A stretch of 64,000 nt of DNA from Epinephelus fuscoguttatus. Lineage: Eukaryota; Chordata; Actinopteri; Perciformes; Serranidae. The notes under the pieces were generated by a model. That model ran no database searches. It was given only the letters and a program-made list of their open reading frames with translations, and was not told where the DNA came from. Each line of letters starts with the position of its first letter. The first letter of the stretch is position 1. Made by a program: the position numbers and the translations under genes. This document shows, piece by piece, positions 23,053 through 35,189 of the stretch. The stretch spans positions 2,362,501 to 2,426,500 of the forward strand of contig NC_064773.1 in NCBI RefSeq assembly GCF_011397635.1, written 5' to 3'.

Positions 23053-24840
23053 TTAATCACTGTGACTAACAGGACAAATGATCAGAGGGGCAGAGTTTGT
23101 TCCATTGTCATTAGTACAGGGACTGAAGTATGGAAGGAGTTTCTCAGTGAAGGAGCAGCTTGTAAAGGAGTAAAGAAGATCTGCAGCATCTACATCATAG
23201 AAGGAGACCAGACCTTAATCTACAAACACTCCCACCTTCTGAGGATTAGACTTCAGAGAGAGATGCACTGACGGGTTATCATTAGCTTCATACCTGTTGC
23301 CATCCTCAACCACATGGTCCAGAAACCGCCTTCAGGACTCACTGTAATACTTTCTTTCCTTTCCATGGACTCCTTGGCGACTCCCACAGTCCAGGCAGTC
23401 TTCCCTTTAACCTGAACCTCGTAGTAAAATCTTCCTGAGGAGAAACTCTGCTTTCCTAAGACGTTCACACGCTTGTCAAATCTGTTAGGGTTGTCTGGTA
23501 GGTTCTTCCTCACATCACCATGATGTACTTGTTTCCCATCATCGGACAGGATGAGATTAGGATGGGCTGTATCAGGATCCAGAGTCACGTCCACTGCAAA
23601 CTGTTGGACGCTCATCAGCTCAGCCTTCTTTCTTTCATGTTCTTCCTGATCACTGAAGTCACTGACAGGACAAATGATCAAGGGGGCAGAATTTATACCA
23701 CCATCATCAGTACAGGGACTGAAGAATGGGTAGAGTTTCTCAGTGAAGGAGCAGCCGGTAAAACAGTAGAGAAGATCTGCAGAATCTACATCATAAAAGC
23801 AGACCAGACCCTCATCATAGTTCACAAACACTCCCACCTTCTGAGGAGGCTGATTCAGAGAGAGGAAAACAAGATCGTCATCAATTGCTCCGTAGTCATC
23901 TCCATCTCTCAACATTATAGTCCAGAAACCATTTTCTGGGCTTGTTGTGATGTGGGCTTTCCTCTCGATCGACTCTTTGGCCACTCCCAAATCCCAGGCA
24001 GTCTTCCCTTTAACCTGAACCTCGTAGTAAAATTTTCCAGATGAGAAACTTTGCTTTCCTAAGATGTTCACACATTTCGTAAACCTTTTAGGGTTGTTTG
24101 GGAGTTTCTTAAATACATCACCACAGTTGACTTGCTTTCTATCATGACAGAGGATGAGAGCAGGATGTGCTGTATCAGGATCCAGAGTCACGTCCACTGC
24201 AAACTGTTGGACGCTCTTCAGCTCAGCCTTCTTTCTTTCGTAGTCTACCTTCTGATCACTTAAGTCATGTGTCTTAAGGCTCAGTGGGTGATTGACAGGA
24301 GAGATGATCAAAGGGGCAGAGTTTACACCACCATCATTAGTACAGGGACTGAAAAATGGGTAGAGTTTCTCAGTAAAGGAGCAGCCAGTGAAGGAGTAGA
24401 GAAGATCTGCAGCGTCTACATCATAAAAGCAGACCAGATCCTTGTCATAGTCCACAAACACTCCCACTTTCTGAGGATGGTGATTCAGAGGGAGATCAAC
24501 TAAAGGGTCATCAATCGCCATGTAATCATCTTCATTCTCTAAATGAATAGTCCAGAAACCATATTTAGGATCCAGTGTGATACCTCTCTTCCTTTCGATC
24601 GACTCCTTGGCGACTCCTATAGTCCAGGCAGTCTTCCCTTTAACCTGAACCTCAAAGTAAAATTTTCCTGAAGAGAAACTCTGCTTTCCTAAGACGTTCA
24701 CACATCTGTGAAATCTCTCAGGGTTGTTTGGTAGTTTCTTCCTCACGTCACCGTGACGTACTTCTTTCCCATCAGCAGACAGGATGAGGTGAGGATGTGC
24801 TGTATCAGGATCCAGAGTCACATCCACTGCAAACTGCTGC
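23053..24840 (-). repeat. B30.2 repeat array of gene 2
   Basis: Units start at about 24833, 24203 and 23600 (spacing 630 and 603 bp). Unit 3 plus 3' flank match unit 6 plus flank of gene 3 at near identity, including the 603-bp spacing before it. This suggests a recent shared duplication or gene conversion. Confidence 0.85.
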
Positions 24841-26246
24841 ACCCACTGGAGCTTGGGCTTCTCTCCCTTATACTCTTCTTTCTTAGCAACATCTAAAACA
24901 AGACAGAGAGCAAACAGACACACAGACTTATTAATAAGATGTTAAATAAAGGTCTGACCTCAGGCCTTATACTCGTGTCATGGTAAGCCACAACACTAAG
25001 CATATATTTTAGAGTTCAAAAAAGGAAGGGGGGGCTGAAGCAACTTCAGGAAAATGCGATACTTGTGGTAAAGAAGCAAAACAGTCACCTCATGTCTTGG
25101 ATCATTTTTTGTGAAACCTATTTACAGTTAATTCACACCAAAATGCAACAGCTGGGGAATTTGGATGCTTGGTCTGCAACAGTGTTTGAGTGGGTGGAAC
25201 ATGTCAGATGGCGTCCACAATAATGCCAGAACCAAAGGTTTCCCAGCAGAACATTGTATTGGAACAAAATAATTAAAGTTATTCGGATGAGGGAAGTCTT
25301 TGCTGCTCAGGCTGGGAATTGGTGATGCCTGCACTCTGGACATCAGTACTGACGAGACTGCTGCTCTTCAGAGATCACCGATCACCCTGAGTGCGCACAT
25401 GTCAACGCGGAGCACAGAGGCAGTCAGAGCTACAGGCTACAGTGAGGATAAAAAGTTCACATCACGTTTTCCAAACAACTTTTTATGTCGGGGCTGCAAC
25501 ACACTTGGATCACTACGGATGAGCCGTATGGAGATACTTTGTGGATTCAGTTTTGTGTTCTTGGACGTTAGTGTGGGGCGCCGTATGCCATTAGGTGTGC
25601 TGGCCGCTGCCCCCACCGATCTCCGCAAGGGATGTGAGGACTCTAAAACTTCACCAGGGCCTCCATCGGTATATGGGTGAGTAGATAATGGCTGAATTTA
25701 CATTTTTGGGTGCACTATCCCTTTAAGGATGTGGCTCATCGGTGTTTGTTGAACACTCAGATGAAGAGAGGAGCAGAGTTGTCAGAGTGATCGCCATCTC
25801 GTGTTACCTATGGTCATGACCATATGGTGGCATACCATAATAAATGATAACTTAATCTTTACATTTTTTGTTAATATATTTCTTCTGACAGAATGTTCAT
25901 AACTCACGCAGTAATTTATAAGATGAATGTGACACTTCTGCATATCAGAACTTTACCCCAACTTACATTTTGGTCCTAAGCGGAGGTTTTGAAGGCGCTG
26001 CACCAGATCATTCCTGTGGATGTTTCCTAAAATCTTCAAGGTTACCTTCAGAGCTCCAGAACCTGGATATTTCTGTACCATTAGATCCACCGTGTCCTGC
26101 CTTTTTGCCTTCTCCAGCTGAGCCACTGGGATGCCTGACAAGCCCTCCAAGATTCCATCGTCCTTCAGAAACCACTTGAAATTCTCAAACTCCTCTTCTT
26201 TCAGGTCCCGCAGGGTTTTCCAGAGTTCTTCTTTCAGTTTTGCCAT
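23253..26246 (-). CDS. PYD protein with tandem B30.2 domains (gene 2; third domain frameshifted)
   Basis: Exons 26246-25967 (280 bp, PYD) and 24892-23253, phase-1 join (donor gtaagt), predicted 639 residues. The pyrin domain fills residues 1-93 (MAKLKEELWKTLRDLKEEE). B30.2 domains start near residues 112 and 322 and are complete. The third starts near 523 and runs normally to GGFWTMWLR, then shifts frame. Compared with gene 3, one C is missing near 23304 (plus strand CATCCTC against CATCCCTC). The out-of-frame remainder of the domain continues to 23053 and also lacks six bases near 23217, an in-frame loss. The product would have two full domains and a partial third, so it may still work, or the gene may be dying. 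A sequencing error cannot be excluded. The third unit is otherwise almost identical to unit 6 of gene 3. Confidence 0.8.
25430..25733. mobile_element. Fish short element ending TGCACTATCCCTTTAA
   Basis: The right end reads GGGTGCACTATCCCTTTAA, preceded by GTGAGTAGATAATGGCTGAAT. This is the reverse of a very common teleost short element that starts TTAAAGGGATAGTGCACCC. It lies in the gene 2 intron between the B30.2 and PYD exons. The left border is approximate. Confidence 0.6.
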
Positions 26247-26344
26247 TATGGCTTCCTCTTTAAATAAAACAGAAAATTTATATCAGAGAGTATACACTAT
26301 TTTTTATGGAATTATTTATTTATTTCATCCATTCAGTCTTTTTT

Positions 26345-26570
26345 TAACTTGTGACAATCCACACATTCAAGTTAAATACATTAAATTTGATCAGACACTT
26401 TTGTCCAAAGCAACTTACAGTTCATGGGCTCAAAGGAGCCGGAGCCAGATGTCATAAAAAATGGAGTTCATGAATGGTCAGTCTATAACACTGGATGCTG
26501 TGATGAGCAGCTAAGCCTGTGAAAACATGAAAGTTATAATGATTAGATGCTGCACACTACCATCTTCATT
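26345..26570. repeat. Duplicated upstream block, copy 2
   Basis: TTGTGACAATCCACACATTC to the sequence just before the element at 26576. Matches copies at 14590, 28557 and 42650. Confidence 0.75.
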
Positions 26571-27133
26571 TCTGGGCCCAGTTGTTCAAAAAATTGTAAC
26601 TGGATCTGATCCAGATCTGGAAATCCCATGTTTTGCTGTCCAGGATCAGATGGGCCATCTTACTTATGTGCCAGTTTTTCAAAGCAACACTGGACTGGAT
26701 CACCCTGATCCAGATACGAACTTTTAAAGATTACCAAAATCCAGTTAACCAGTACTCTGAATGGGACTACACATCACTGTGTAGGCAGTCTGCCAACTAA
26801 CACAATGCAATTATCACTTATTGCCACTGGTGCCGCCAAAGAGAAGGTAACAGAGATCTTTGAGATTATACGTTTAAATGATTTGATTTTATTTTGATGG
26901 TTATTTGGTTATTTTATGGGGCCAACATCCTTTTTTCCTAATTAACAGTAGTAGTAATAGGCAGCCTAATGTCTACTTTGTCTACTTTATCAAAGAAACT
27001 GTTCAACAAATGAAGTGTAAAATATAAATAAATGTATATGTATTTGACCAGTTTAAAAAGTTTATTACTTTTTGTCCCTGAAATCCAGCCTGAATCCAGC
27101 TCTCTGCTGGGATCAGGATAATCCTGATTTTTT

Positions 27134-27152
27134 GGGGGGGGGGGGGGGGGGG
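27134..27152 (+). repeat. Poly-G run of 19
   Basis: An uninterrupted run of 19 G inside element A. It may form G-quadruplex structure and be prone to length errors. Confidence 0.9.
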
Positions 27153-27224
27153 ATCAAAGGTATCCCAGTCCTACACAAAGTTTTGAACAATACATACCAA
27201 ATGTTTGATTCAGATCAAATCTAA

Positions 27225-28423
27225 GGTCCCGTTTATACGACAACGATTTCAACCGAAAATGGTGAACTTAAGTTGCGTTTTGGCTGATCGTTCACATGAT
27301 GGAGGCATTTTGGGTGCCTGAGAACGCAATGTTTTGAGAATGCATTCCAGAGTGCAGTTTTTGGAAACAGCACCATTTCCGTTGTCATGTAAACTCACAA
27401 TATGCAGTTCCTCTGAAAACGGAGACTTTTCGCACATGTGCATCACGGTTTCAGTCACGAGGCATGTGCGGGGTAGTCGACCATCACAACAACAATGGCG
27501 GATTCCCGAGCTCTGTTTGTGCTGCTCACCTTGTTGAATTTATCAACACTTCTCCAGCAAAGTGTAGATTTACTGTAGCAACTGGGGATGCACTGAATAT
27601 TCGGTAACCGAATATATTCGGCCAAATATTGCAAAAAAACCCACACATTCGGTATTTGGTGGAATAAGTTAAAAGCAAGGCCGAATAATAGCGGCGTGTT
27701 TTGATAACGCAATCAAACAACGTGCCGTGACGGGAGGAGTAAAATGTTGGCAGTGTGGCGATCTGTCCGTCACCACACTCGCATTTGCGACTAAAAATAG
27801 TTTTGAGCAAGCAAAATAGGCTTAAATCATTCAGCACGCTGTGCGAGCAGCCTACAGATTTCAACCAGCAGCAGAAACGAAAGGCGAATCCCACCGATTG
27901 TGGGTTAAACAGGGGTCACAGACACAGACAGTAATGTATTCCTGTCAAATACGGCGGCCATCGGTTTACCGGTGACAGAAAAGTCGGCTCCAATAATTTC
28001 ACTGGTATCGTACTGTGGGTCCCAATTTTGGTACCGTGACAACACTAATCTGGAATCTGAAAAATTAAACTACGATATTTGGTATTCGGTATTCGGCCAA
28101 GCGTTTAATATTATTCGGCTTCGGCCACAAATTTTCATTTCGGTGCATCCCTAGTAGCAACTCCACCTCGTCGTCCATCCAAACATTAGTGCAGTTGCCA
28201 TTTTGTTTGTTTATACATCACCACTCTGCAGAACAACGAAGCGCATGTGTTGTTTCATTACAAAGTCACACCGCCAACTACTGGCCTGGCATGTATACTA
28301 CTGCGTTTTTGGTAATTTTTGTGGATCCGTGTGCACAGTGATTGTTATCAATGTTGTGTGAATGCAGACCTTTTTTGAAAACAAAAATGAGAAACGATTA
28401 GGTTTTTCGTGTAAACATGTCCT
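27225..28423. mobile_element. Nested fish short element (GGTCCCGTTTATACGA ends)
   Basis: The left end GGTCCCGTTTATACGACAAC and the right end TTTTTCGTGTAAACATGTCC are imperfect inverted repeats of a type common in teleosts. It lies inside element A and is itself split by the hAT at 27583-28153. Borders are approximate. Confidence 0.5.
27583..28153. mobile_element. Non-autonomous hAT element, 571 bp, 8-bp target duplication
   Basis: Ends TGGGGATGCACTGAATATTC and, read in reverse, TAGGGATGCACCGAAAT. Perfect target duplication GTAGCAAC at 27575-27582 and 28154-28161, fitting the hAT pattern nTnnnnAn. The interior is rich in ATTCGG motifs and has no transposase. It is the youngest layer of a three-deep nest. 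Confidence 0.88.
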
Positions 28424-28556
28424 ACGACTGAATTACGACTGAATCCTTTTTTTCTTTTGAACAATCGATTTCCGAGATCTGAACCAATCCGATAATTGAA
28501 ATCAGATCAGATTACCTCCGCACAACTGGGCCCTGGATATTTAACTGAGAGGTTAC

Positions 28557-28806
28557 TGTTGTGAAACTTGTGATAATCTACACATTCAAGTTAAGTACAT
28601 TAAATTCATTTGGCAGACATTTTGTCTAAAGCAGTGTACAATGAGTGGATTCAAACTCTAAAGAAACAAGAGCTACATATCATCAAAAAATAAAACTCAT
28701 GAATTATGAGTTGATAACGGCAGACGTTGAGGGGAGCAGGTAAACCTTTGAAAAGCAGAAATGAGGTAATAATGATAAGGCACTGCACACCACTATTTTC
28801 ACTCCT
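28557..28806. repeat. Duplicated upstream block, copy 3, with no PYD exon beside it
   Basis: Matches the block upstream of the PYD exons (TTGTGATAATCTACACATTC, ATCAAAAAATAAAACTCATGA, then the sequence leading to CACTCCTGG). It is the only copy without a PYD exon and follows element A directly. Confidence 0.75.
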
Positions 28807-28808
28807 GG

Positions 28809-29900
28809 GCCCAATATTTCAAAACTTGTAATCTGGATCAGAATAATCCGGATAATGAAATACTTCACGAAAGGAACAGTTGGTAGCACAGCTTTCACAT
28901 CAAAATGTAAGTTTACCATTACCTAATGTGTAGCGTTTTTAAGACCATACAAAGGCCACCCACCATCTCATGTGAGCCAGCTATTTGAATTGTCACCTAT
29001 TTAAAACGTGGGCGTACCGATTTCTAATTGAGCCGAGGTCATGCTAACGGTAGCTAGCGCGGCTCCATTCACTTGCATGTTAAGTAGCTAGCAGGCTAGC
29101 GAGGTAGCTGGCTTTGTTGATGTATTTTGCACTCTATGGTTTAAATTAAAAGGGAATAAATCTGAAGTACGTCATACATGAACTCTTTAAACGCCAACCT
29201 GTTCAAAGTTTAACATTATGTTATTGCCAACACAGCGGACTGTTTTAAAAAAAATTTTTTTACATGTGTACAGAGCGGACTGTATAGGAAAAATACACAG
29301 TACTAGTATGAATTGAATGAATCTAATTGCTTTTTTAATACTTTGTTTGAATAGCCATGTGTTTATTATGTCAGTCCCTGTGTTGTTTCTTGCACTCTGT
29401 GTAAAGACAAGAATGTCTTTACAAATTTGCTTTGCATTGCATTTAGTTACAATGTTAGGTGAAACTAGACGTTGAGAAATAGGTCTGTATTTGTTCCTCT
29501 TATTTACAGCAGTTTCAGGAAGTATAGCCAAACAATATTTTTCTATGCTTGAAATTACTTAAAACTAAAACACAAATTCAGATTAAGTGTAATGAACAAC
29601 TTGAGTAACAATATCTAGGAGAAGTGGAGCTGAGGCTTTGTCAAATCCACCTCTGAGGTGGGATCCAAATAATCCTGAAATTTGGTATCAAATTGATCCA
29701 GATCTCTGCCTTAACTTTTGAAACACCTAAATGCAGCCTTTATCTGGATTAAAGGGAGGACTGGATTACCAGAACTGAATCCTGATCCTCAGGATCAGAA
29801 TCCTTTTGATCTGTGTTGAAATACCCAGTTTTCAGATCAGATCAGGATTTAATCCAATCCGGCCAGGATAATCCTGTCAGATCACTTTGAAATACTGGGC
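28809..29900. mobile_element. Inverted-repeat element B, related to A
   Basis: The ends GCCCAATATTTCAAA and, in reverse, GCCCAGTATTTCAAA are inverted repeats, with CCTGG on both sides (28804-28808 and 29901-29905). It sits at the same target sequence as element A in the neighbouring copy of the upstream block. It has no coding frame. Confidence 0.7.
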
Positions 29901-29905
29901 CCTGG

Positions 29906-30518
29906 ATATTAAACTGGCCGTCAGAGAGCACATTCTGTATTCACTGTTTCCCTCAGAGACAGTTTGGCACAGATGATGCTCTATTCAATTGAAAGCATTC
30001 ACAAATCATTGCATTGTTTTCTTTTATGTTTTTTACAGCGTCCCAACTTTTTGGAATCAGACTTGTATGATGACACAGTCTGATACCTACTGCAGGGCAG
30101 AACGATAGGTCAAGACCATATTTATCATGACAACTGGGCTTCCACTGACACACTAACACAACTTTTGTCACATTTTAATGTGTGTTTAAAAGTGAAAGTA
30201 ACCAACTACAACCACAACATGCTCTAACTTACTGGAAACAAGCAGCTGATGTGTAAACCTTTCAACATGTCATAGCACCACTGTTTGATGAGAACAATAA
30301 TATTAAACAATATTATAGAAGTTTTTTGGTCAGGGATGATTTTACACTGCTGATTGTAGGGCAGAAATAAACCAGAGAATGTCATCTTCCCAAAATATGA
30401 CGTAGACGGCAGAGACAATGAGTAAGTATACACCTAAAAAAAAAACCCACCAGAAACTAGACATCTAATATTTATTAAAAAAATGTAGCAAAGGAAAACA
30501 GTTCATCAAAAACTCACC
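29906..30518 (-). other. Gene 2 upstream intron, distal part
   Basis: Related to 43570-44081 of gene 3 and, more weakly, 19440-19911 of gene 1 (shared AGCGTCCCAAC, CACATTTTAATGTGTGT and the donor at the end). No coding exon seen. Confidence 0.6.
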
Positions 30519-30690
30519 CAGCTGAATTCATCAGAATCCTTCAGCTTTAGAAAGATGAACACATCGAGAATCTTCTAACACTTTCAGTAAACAGTGGCCT
30601 TATATGGTTATAAGCCTCAGTTTATGAGAGGGCGGTACCATCTGGGCCTCAGCTCTCTTAGCCCAACTTCCTGTTTGTTGCTTAGCTGAG
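30519..30690 (-). other. Probable 5' untranslated exon of gene 2
   Basis: The minus strand ends GAATTCAGCTGG followed by gtgagt at 30517-30512, as in genes 1 and 3. The 5' limit is unknown. Confidence 0.45.
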
Positions 30691-30739
30691 TGAGTGAGAC
30701 TCCACATCCCCCCTTGAAGAGCTCGCTCACATCAGCAAC

Positions 30740-33570
30740 ATGTGATCTTTTTTTTATCTTTTGACTGTACACAGGAGGCCCAATGCTCACAGCGTCAGAC
30801 CAGCTCCCAAAAGATACGGAGGCCAAACACACAGTGTAGAGAATACAGCAGGATTTCAAAATGACATTGACTTCTCCATCTGAACAAACACCACTGCTCA
30901 AAGGTTCTCCTGACACTAAAGCTGGACTGGGTCCAGTCAGAGGAGGGAGAGGACGACTCTGTGTGTTTGAGTGGTCTTTAATTCTTTTAGGTTGTAGAAA
31001 GTCATCTTTACAAATAGATCTTCAAACTTCACAACAGACACAGCAGGTTAGTCCAGGATGAGCACTGTTGGAATATCAGCTGAACATGATATGGGCTGAC
31101 AAATCATAGTTCAAACATATTCAATCTAACCAGAGGGCCCAGTGAAAAATGCACTAAGTCAGTATTAGGCTTGGGTGATTGGGCGAATATATCCCCAGTC
31201 GCCCATCGGCTGAGTCCATCACGGTTGGTTTCATTTTTGACGATTTTTTGGGCGATTTTTGTCATTTTATTTTGCTAAATTAATGGTCTGTCTCCACAGA
31301 ATTCAACTCGGTGCATATAGTCCATAATTAGGCCTACTATGTAGAGCACAATTCAAAGTGTGTGCATATTGGAACTGGCAGCTTCACACTGATTTCCGAC
31401 AAGTCTTTCACAAAACACGTCAGTGATGGCGGAGCTGAAAGTTACGGCGGGGTTCAACGGGCACGTCTGCAGCGCGAGTCCCGTAGCAGCTCGTTAATCA
31501 ATTACAGCGGCTGCAGCGGCAGCGGCGCGACAACCCTCTGTTGTAGGCGGCTCTTCTGTTTTTGTCGCGCTACGCTCCCCTACGCGACCCTCCAGCAGAT
31601 AAAAACTACATGAAGTAGTGTGCTAAGCGAGCACACTGTGTTTTTAAATGAATAAACCATTATCAGAGGTGATATGTGATGATTTGTTCTCATGCATTTA
31701 CCCATGTTTATCCGTGACATTGTGTAAATGTCCGTGGCGGACATTTGAAAGCGAGTAGATGACAAACAGTACAGTAAACTTGTAGATGACTCAAATATAT
31801 GTAATAACTTAGGTGGGAAATGCTTTAACTATCATGGCTCAGCAAACGGTGAACAAGACGCTTGACGTGACGCTTAGGTTTGCAGCCGGTGGATCCCGGC
31901 CGTAACGTGAATTCATAAACCATATTTGAGAACTGCATCAGAAAAGATGTGCAGTTGTGCACCCTGATCGTTATAGCAGGACAGGTGTGTTATGCCTGTC
32001 TCCCACCTGTTTGCTCATTTACAGGCTGTGAGCGAATGCGTCCTTCTGCAGCCGTCAGACTCTTTAAAATGGTGTCGGACAGTCGTCTTTACAGCTTATT
32101 ACTCAGCAGAGATCTCAAGGTGATTTTTTAAATGAATCAGAGTATAGCCTGTAGGCTGTATGTTTCAGTAAAATTTCAATTCAATAATTTTGACATTAAA
32201 GACCACAGTCAGAGGATAAGGCGCAGGTAAATTGATTCAAACAGAATAAACAGTTGGTCGGTCCACAAAAGTTACACAGTAACAGCAGCCTATGGTAACA
32301 AATAGGCTAAGTAAATATAAACGAAGGACACTGGAAAAATAAAGTGCAAAAATCACAATCACATAAAATAATTATGTCTACTCCGTCTTTATAACAATGC
32401 CTTTGCGGACGTGGCAGAAAAACTGAAGCTGTTATAGCTGTTGTAAAAGCCTCTCGTAGGCTTAATGCTTGAATAAATAAATACAAATAATAGGCTAATA
32501 AATATAGGCTAAACAAAGAACAATGTAAAAATAAAGTGCAAAAATCACATAAAATAATAAAATCCCTTTGCGCTGTCTTTAACTCAAAAACACAGTGTTT
32601 AACATGTTTTTGGAGAGGAAAACGAGCATGCTAACCTTATCTGGCTGAAGCAAAGTGCGCATATGGTTAACAGTGTTACCAGCCGTGCTAAACACCCTCT
32701 CTGACAGCGTGCTTGTTGCCGGTATGCACAGATATTTCCGTGCCATGTTGGACATGATTGGGCTCGCAAAGCACGCTGCATTTTTTGCTGCATTCATGTG
32801 GTGTCAGGAGATCCGAGTTGCCGAGTTGTTTTTCTGACATGAGTTGGCGTTCATGTGAAATATCTCATTCTGAAAGTCATTTTTCGATTCTTTCCGACAT
32901 CACTTGAATGCAACATCCCCCTCTTTTTTTCTCCGCCACACACACAACTGCCGAATATATCAGCAACCGGCGGTTGATGGGCTGACGGCGGCCGGTTGGA
33001 AACTTTAACATATCGCCCAACTCTAGTCAGTATTTTTAACTCAGTATATTTAAAGTGGCAGTTCGGTCTGTTTTGTTTTGGCGTGTATATCCGACCCAGC
33101 CTTGCAAACTGTTGGTGAGCTGGTTTGTGTACATCATGTACATGACATTGCACAGAGCTGACTGAAAACAGACAAGAGACCCTGTGTCACAAACTACTTT
33201 AAAAACTCTAAGGTAAATATTCCAGTTGTGCTTTATACATGTTTAACAGAATGCTATCGGCCTATCCCACCTGCACTAATCAGAAAATGCAAAATTGTGA
33301 TTACAACAGAAATGAACAGGTATAAACTTTGGCTGTTTCCACCTCTTGTTGTATATTACTCTTGCTCAACAAGTGTAACCAAAAGTACTCACCTCAATTC
33401 AATTGTCTTCAGACACAAACCACAGTTAGTCCTGACTGAATCGTGGCGTCTCTGCAGCTTCTTTTCAATGGTTCTCTGTGACCTGCTTAGGCTTGTTAAT
33501 ATTGGACATCAAATGATTTCGCCCGCACAGACTGTTTATATCAATCCCATATCTAGCAATAATAATAGAT
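30740..33570. repeat. Second copy of the upstream block, split by a hAT
   Basis: 30740-31165 and 33026-33570 together match 20160-21200 at near identity. The hAT at 31166-33025 lies between them. The putative plus-strand exon (30774-31046) is duplicated with it. Confidence 0.85.
31166..33025 (-). mobile_element. hAT transposon, 1.86 kb, internally deleted
   Basis: The ends TAGGCTTGGGTGATTGGGCG and, in reverse, TAGAGTTGGGCGATATG are inverted repeats. Perfect 8-bp target duplication GTCAGTAT at 31158-31165 and 33026-33033 (pattern nTnnnnAn). The unfilled site is seen at the matching point of 20160-21330. On the minus strand 32797-32579 encodes a hAT C-terminal dimerisation segment (KYLCIPATSTLSERVFSTAG). 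The rest of the transposase is missing, so the copy is not autonomous. Confidence 0.92.
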
Positions 33571-35189
33571 CATAGTAGATAACAATGAAAAACTGGATCC
33601 ACATAAATGAAACGTTTCCGTTGCAAAATGTGAACACTCTCCTTAATACAGTTGAAATCAGAAGCCTGCTTTTCCTGCATTTATTACCAAACAAACATCA
33701 CCATCAGTCCCTGTATTCAGTCAGCCTCGTTTAATTTAACCCTTTCAACCTGGAGCCACATCACTTTTCTTGTGCTGCTTTCAGACACTTTTCACAAGTA
33801 TTTAAACCTTTGATTCTGCAGCAAATTGGTTTAATTACTTTAAATAAAAAAAGACAATCAGCAAAATGTCTTGCAAACTGCAAGACATTACTAAAAGGTG
33901 ACAAGAAAATTACCTGAAAATTAGCTAACAGAGTGAGTAAGAAAGAGAGGGAGAGAATTAGAAAATTAAAAACAAAAATATTAGGGGAAAATGCCCACAA
34001 AATTATATTTATAATGATTATAATTATACATGTAGAGTTTATTTGTTATTGTTATTTTATTTTAGCTCATTTTTCAGGTCATTTGCTGTTTGTTTTGTTT
34101 TACTTTTTTTGTGCTAATTATCACTTTTTTGGTAACTTTTTACAAATATCTTGCTAATATTTGGGTCAGTTTCTCATTTGCTCACTGCCTTCTGTCCATG
34201 TTTTAGAAAGACATTAAGCCAATTTGCTCAGGTTTCAATGATTAAATACACAATTACATGTACATTGTATGTACAAGCCTGAGAGCTAAATTAAAGACAA
34301 CATTTTACATTCAGTTTAAATGTTTCCGCAGTTCAACAGTGGAGCAGTGGTTTATATTTGGAGCACATACTGCTCGCTAAATACATCAAAATTAAGAATA
34401 AATGAATGAAGAAACAAAAATTCACCAGACTTGATTTATTATGTAATGAAATACATAGAAGTCTTCAGAATCAGAATTTTGTTTATTGCCAAGTAGATTT
34501 TTACATGCAGGGAATTCACTTTGGTGTTTAGTACAAAACAATACACATAGTGAGAGAATATTAAAGATAAAATCAAGCACAGCAGGAGTCAGAAGCATGA
34601 AAAAAAATGACAATTAAATGTTAAAAATATATATAAAAATATGGACGATATATATATATATATATATAATTAAGAGCTGTACAGGTTTTTTTCCCTCCCA
34701 TAGATTCTATTTTAAAGGCCCTTCACACCCATGAAACACTCCGAGAGGTGTTTTCACCTTAACATTTGCCACATGAGACATCGTTTCCATGTTAATGCGA
34801 ACATCTTCATCACACTTGTGTTGCACCTGTTTCTCTCAAACATAGACTGCATTTTTCATCGTGCATTGCCATGTTACCTTAAACATTAGTGCCACCAGCT
34901 GTGGACCAGGGACGTCATACTGGATTTCCCTTTTCAGTTGATAGAAATGGCGTGCATACTAGAATGACGCGACAGAACCTGACAGTTGAGCCGAGTTCAA
35001 ACAACTGTTTACCAATGATGTTCGAGTTGGGTTGGGCCTACTTGACATGGTGTTTCATGCTTCGCTTCCCAGTGAATATCCGCTTCCTCGCTGTGTCGCT
35101 TTTAGTTTGTTAAAGTGACACGAGACAATGGACTCTGCAGTGTAAAGAGCAGCAGGACCAGAGTGATTTTCAGGGTTCCACCGGTCATG
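33571..35189. other. 3' flank region of the gene 3 unit
   Basis: Non-coding. Parts match 21500-22680 beside gene 2, allowing for gaps. A TA simple repeat is at 34649-34668. The AATCAGAATTTTGTTTATTGCC segment near 34470 is a common fish repeat motif. Confidence 0.5.

Larger units (their letters stand above)
26576..28531. mobile_element. Inverted-repeat element A, carrying nested insertions
   Basis: The ends are GCCCAGTTGTTC... and ...GCACAACTGGGC, flanked by CTGG and CCTGG. The gene 3 intron keeps the unfilled site (CTCCTGGATATAAAA near 42897), which supports the borders. The interior repeats GGATCAG/CTGATCC motifs and has no coding frame. A second element (27225-28423) and a hAT (27583-28153) sit inside it. 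The superfamily is unknown to me. Confidence 0.65.
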
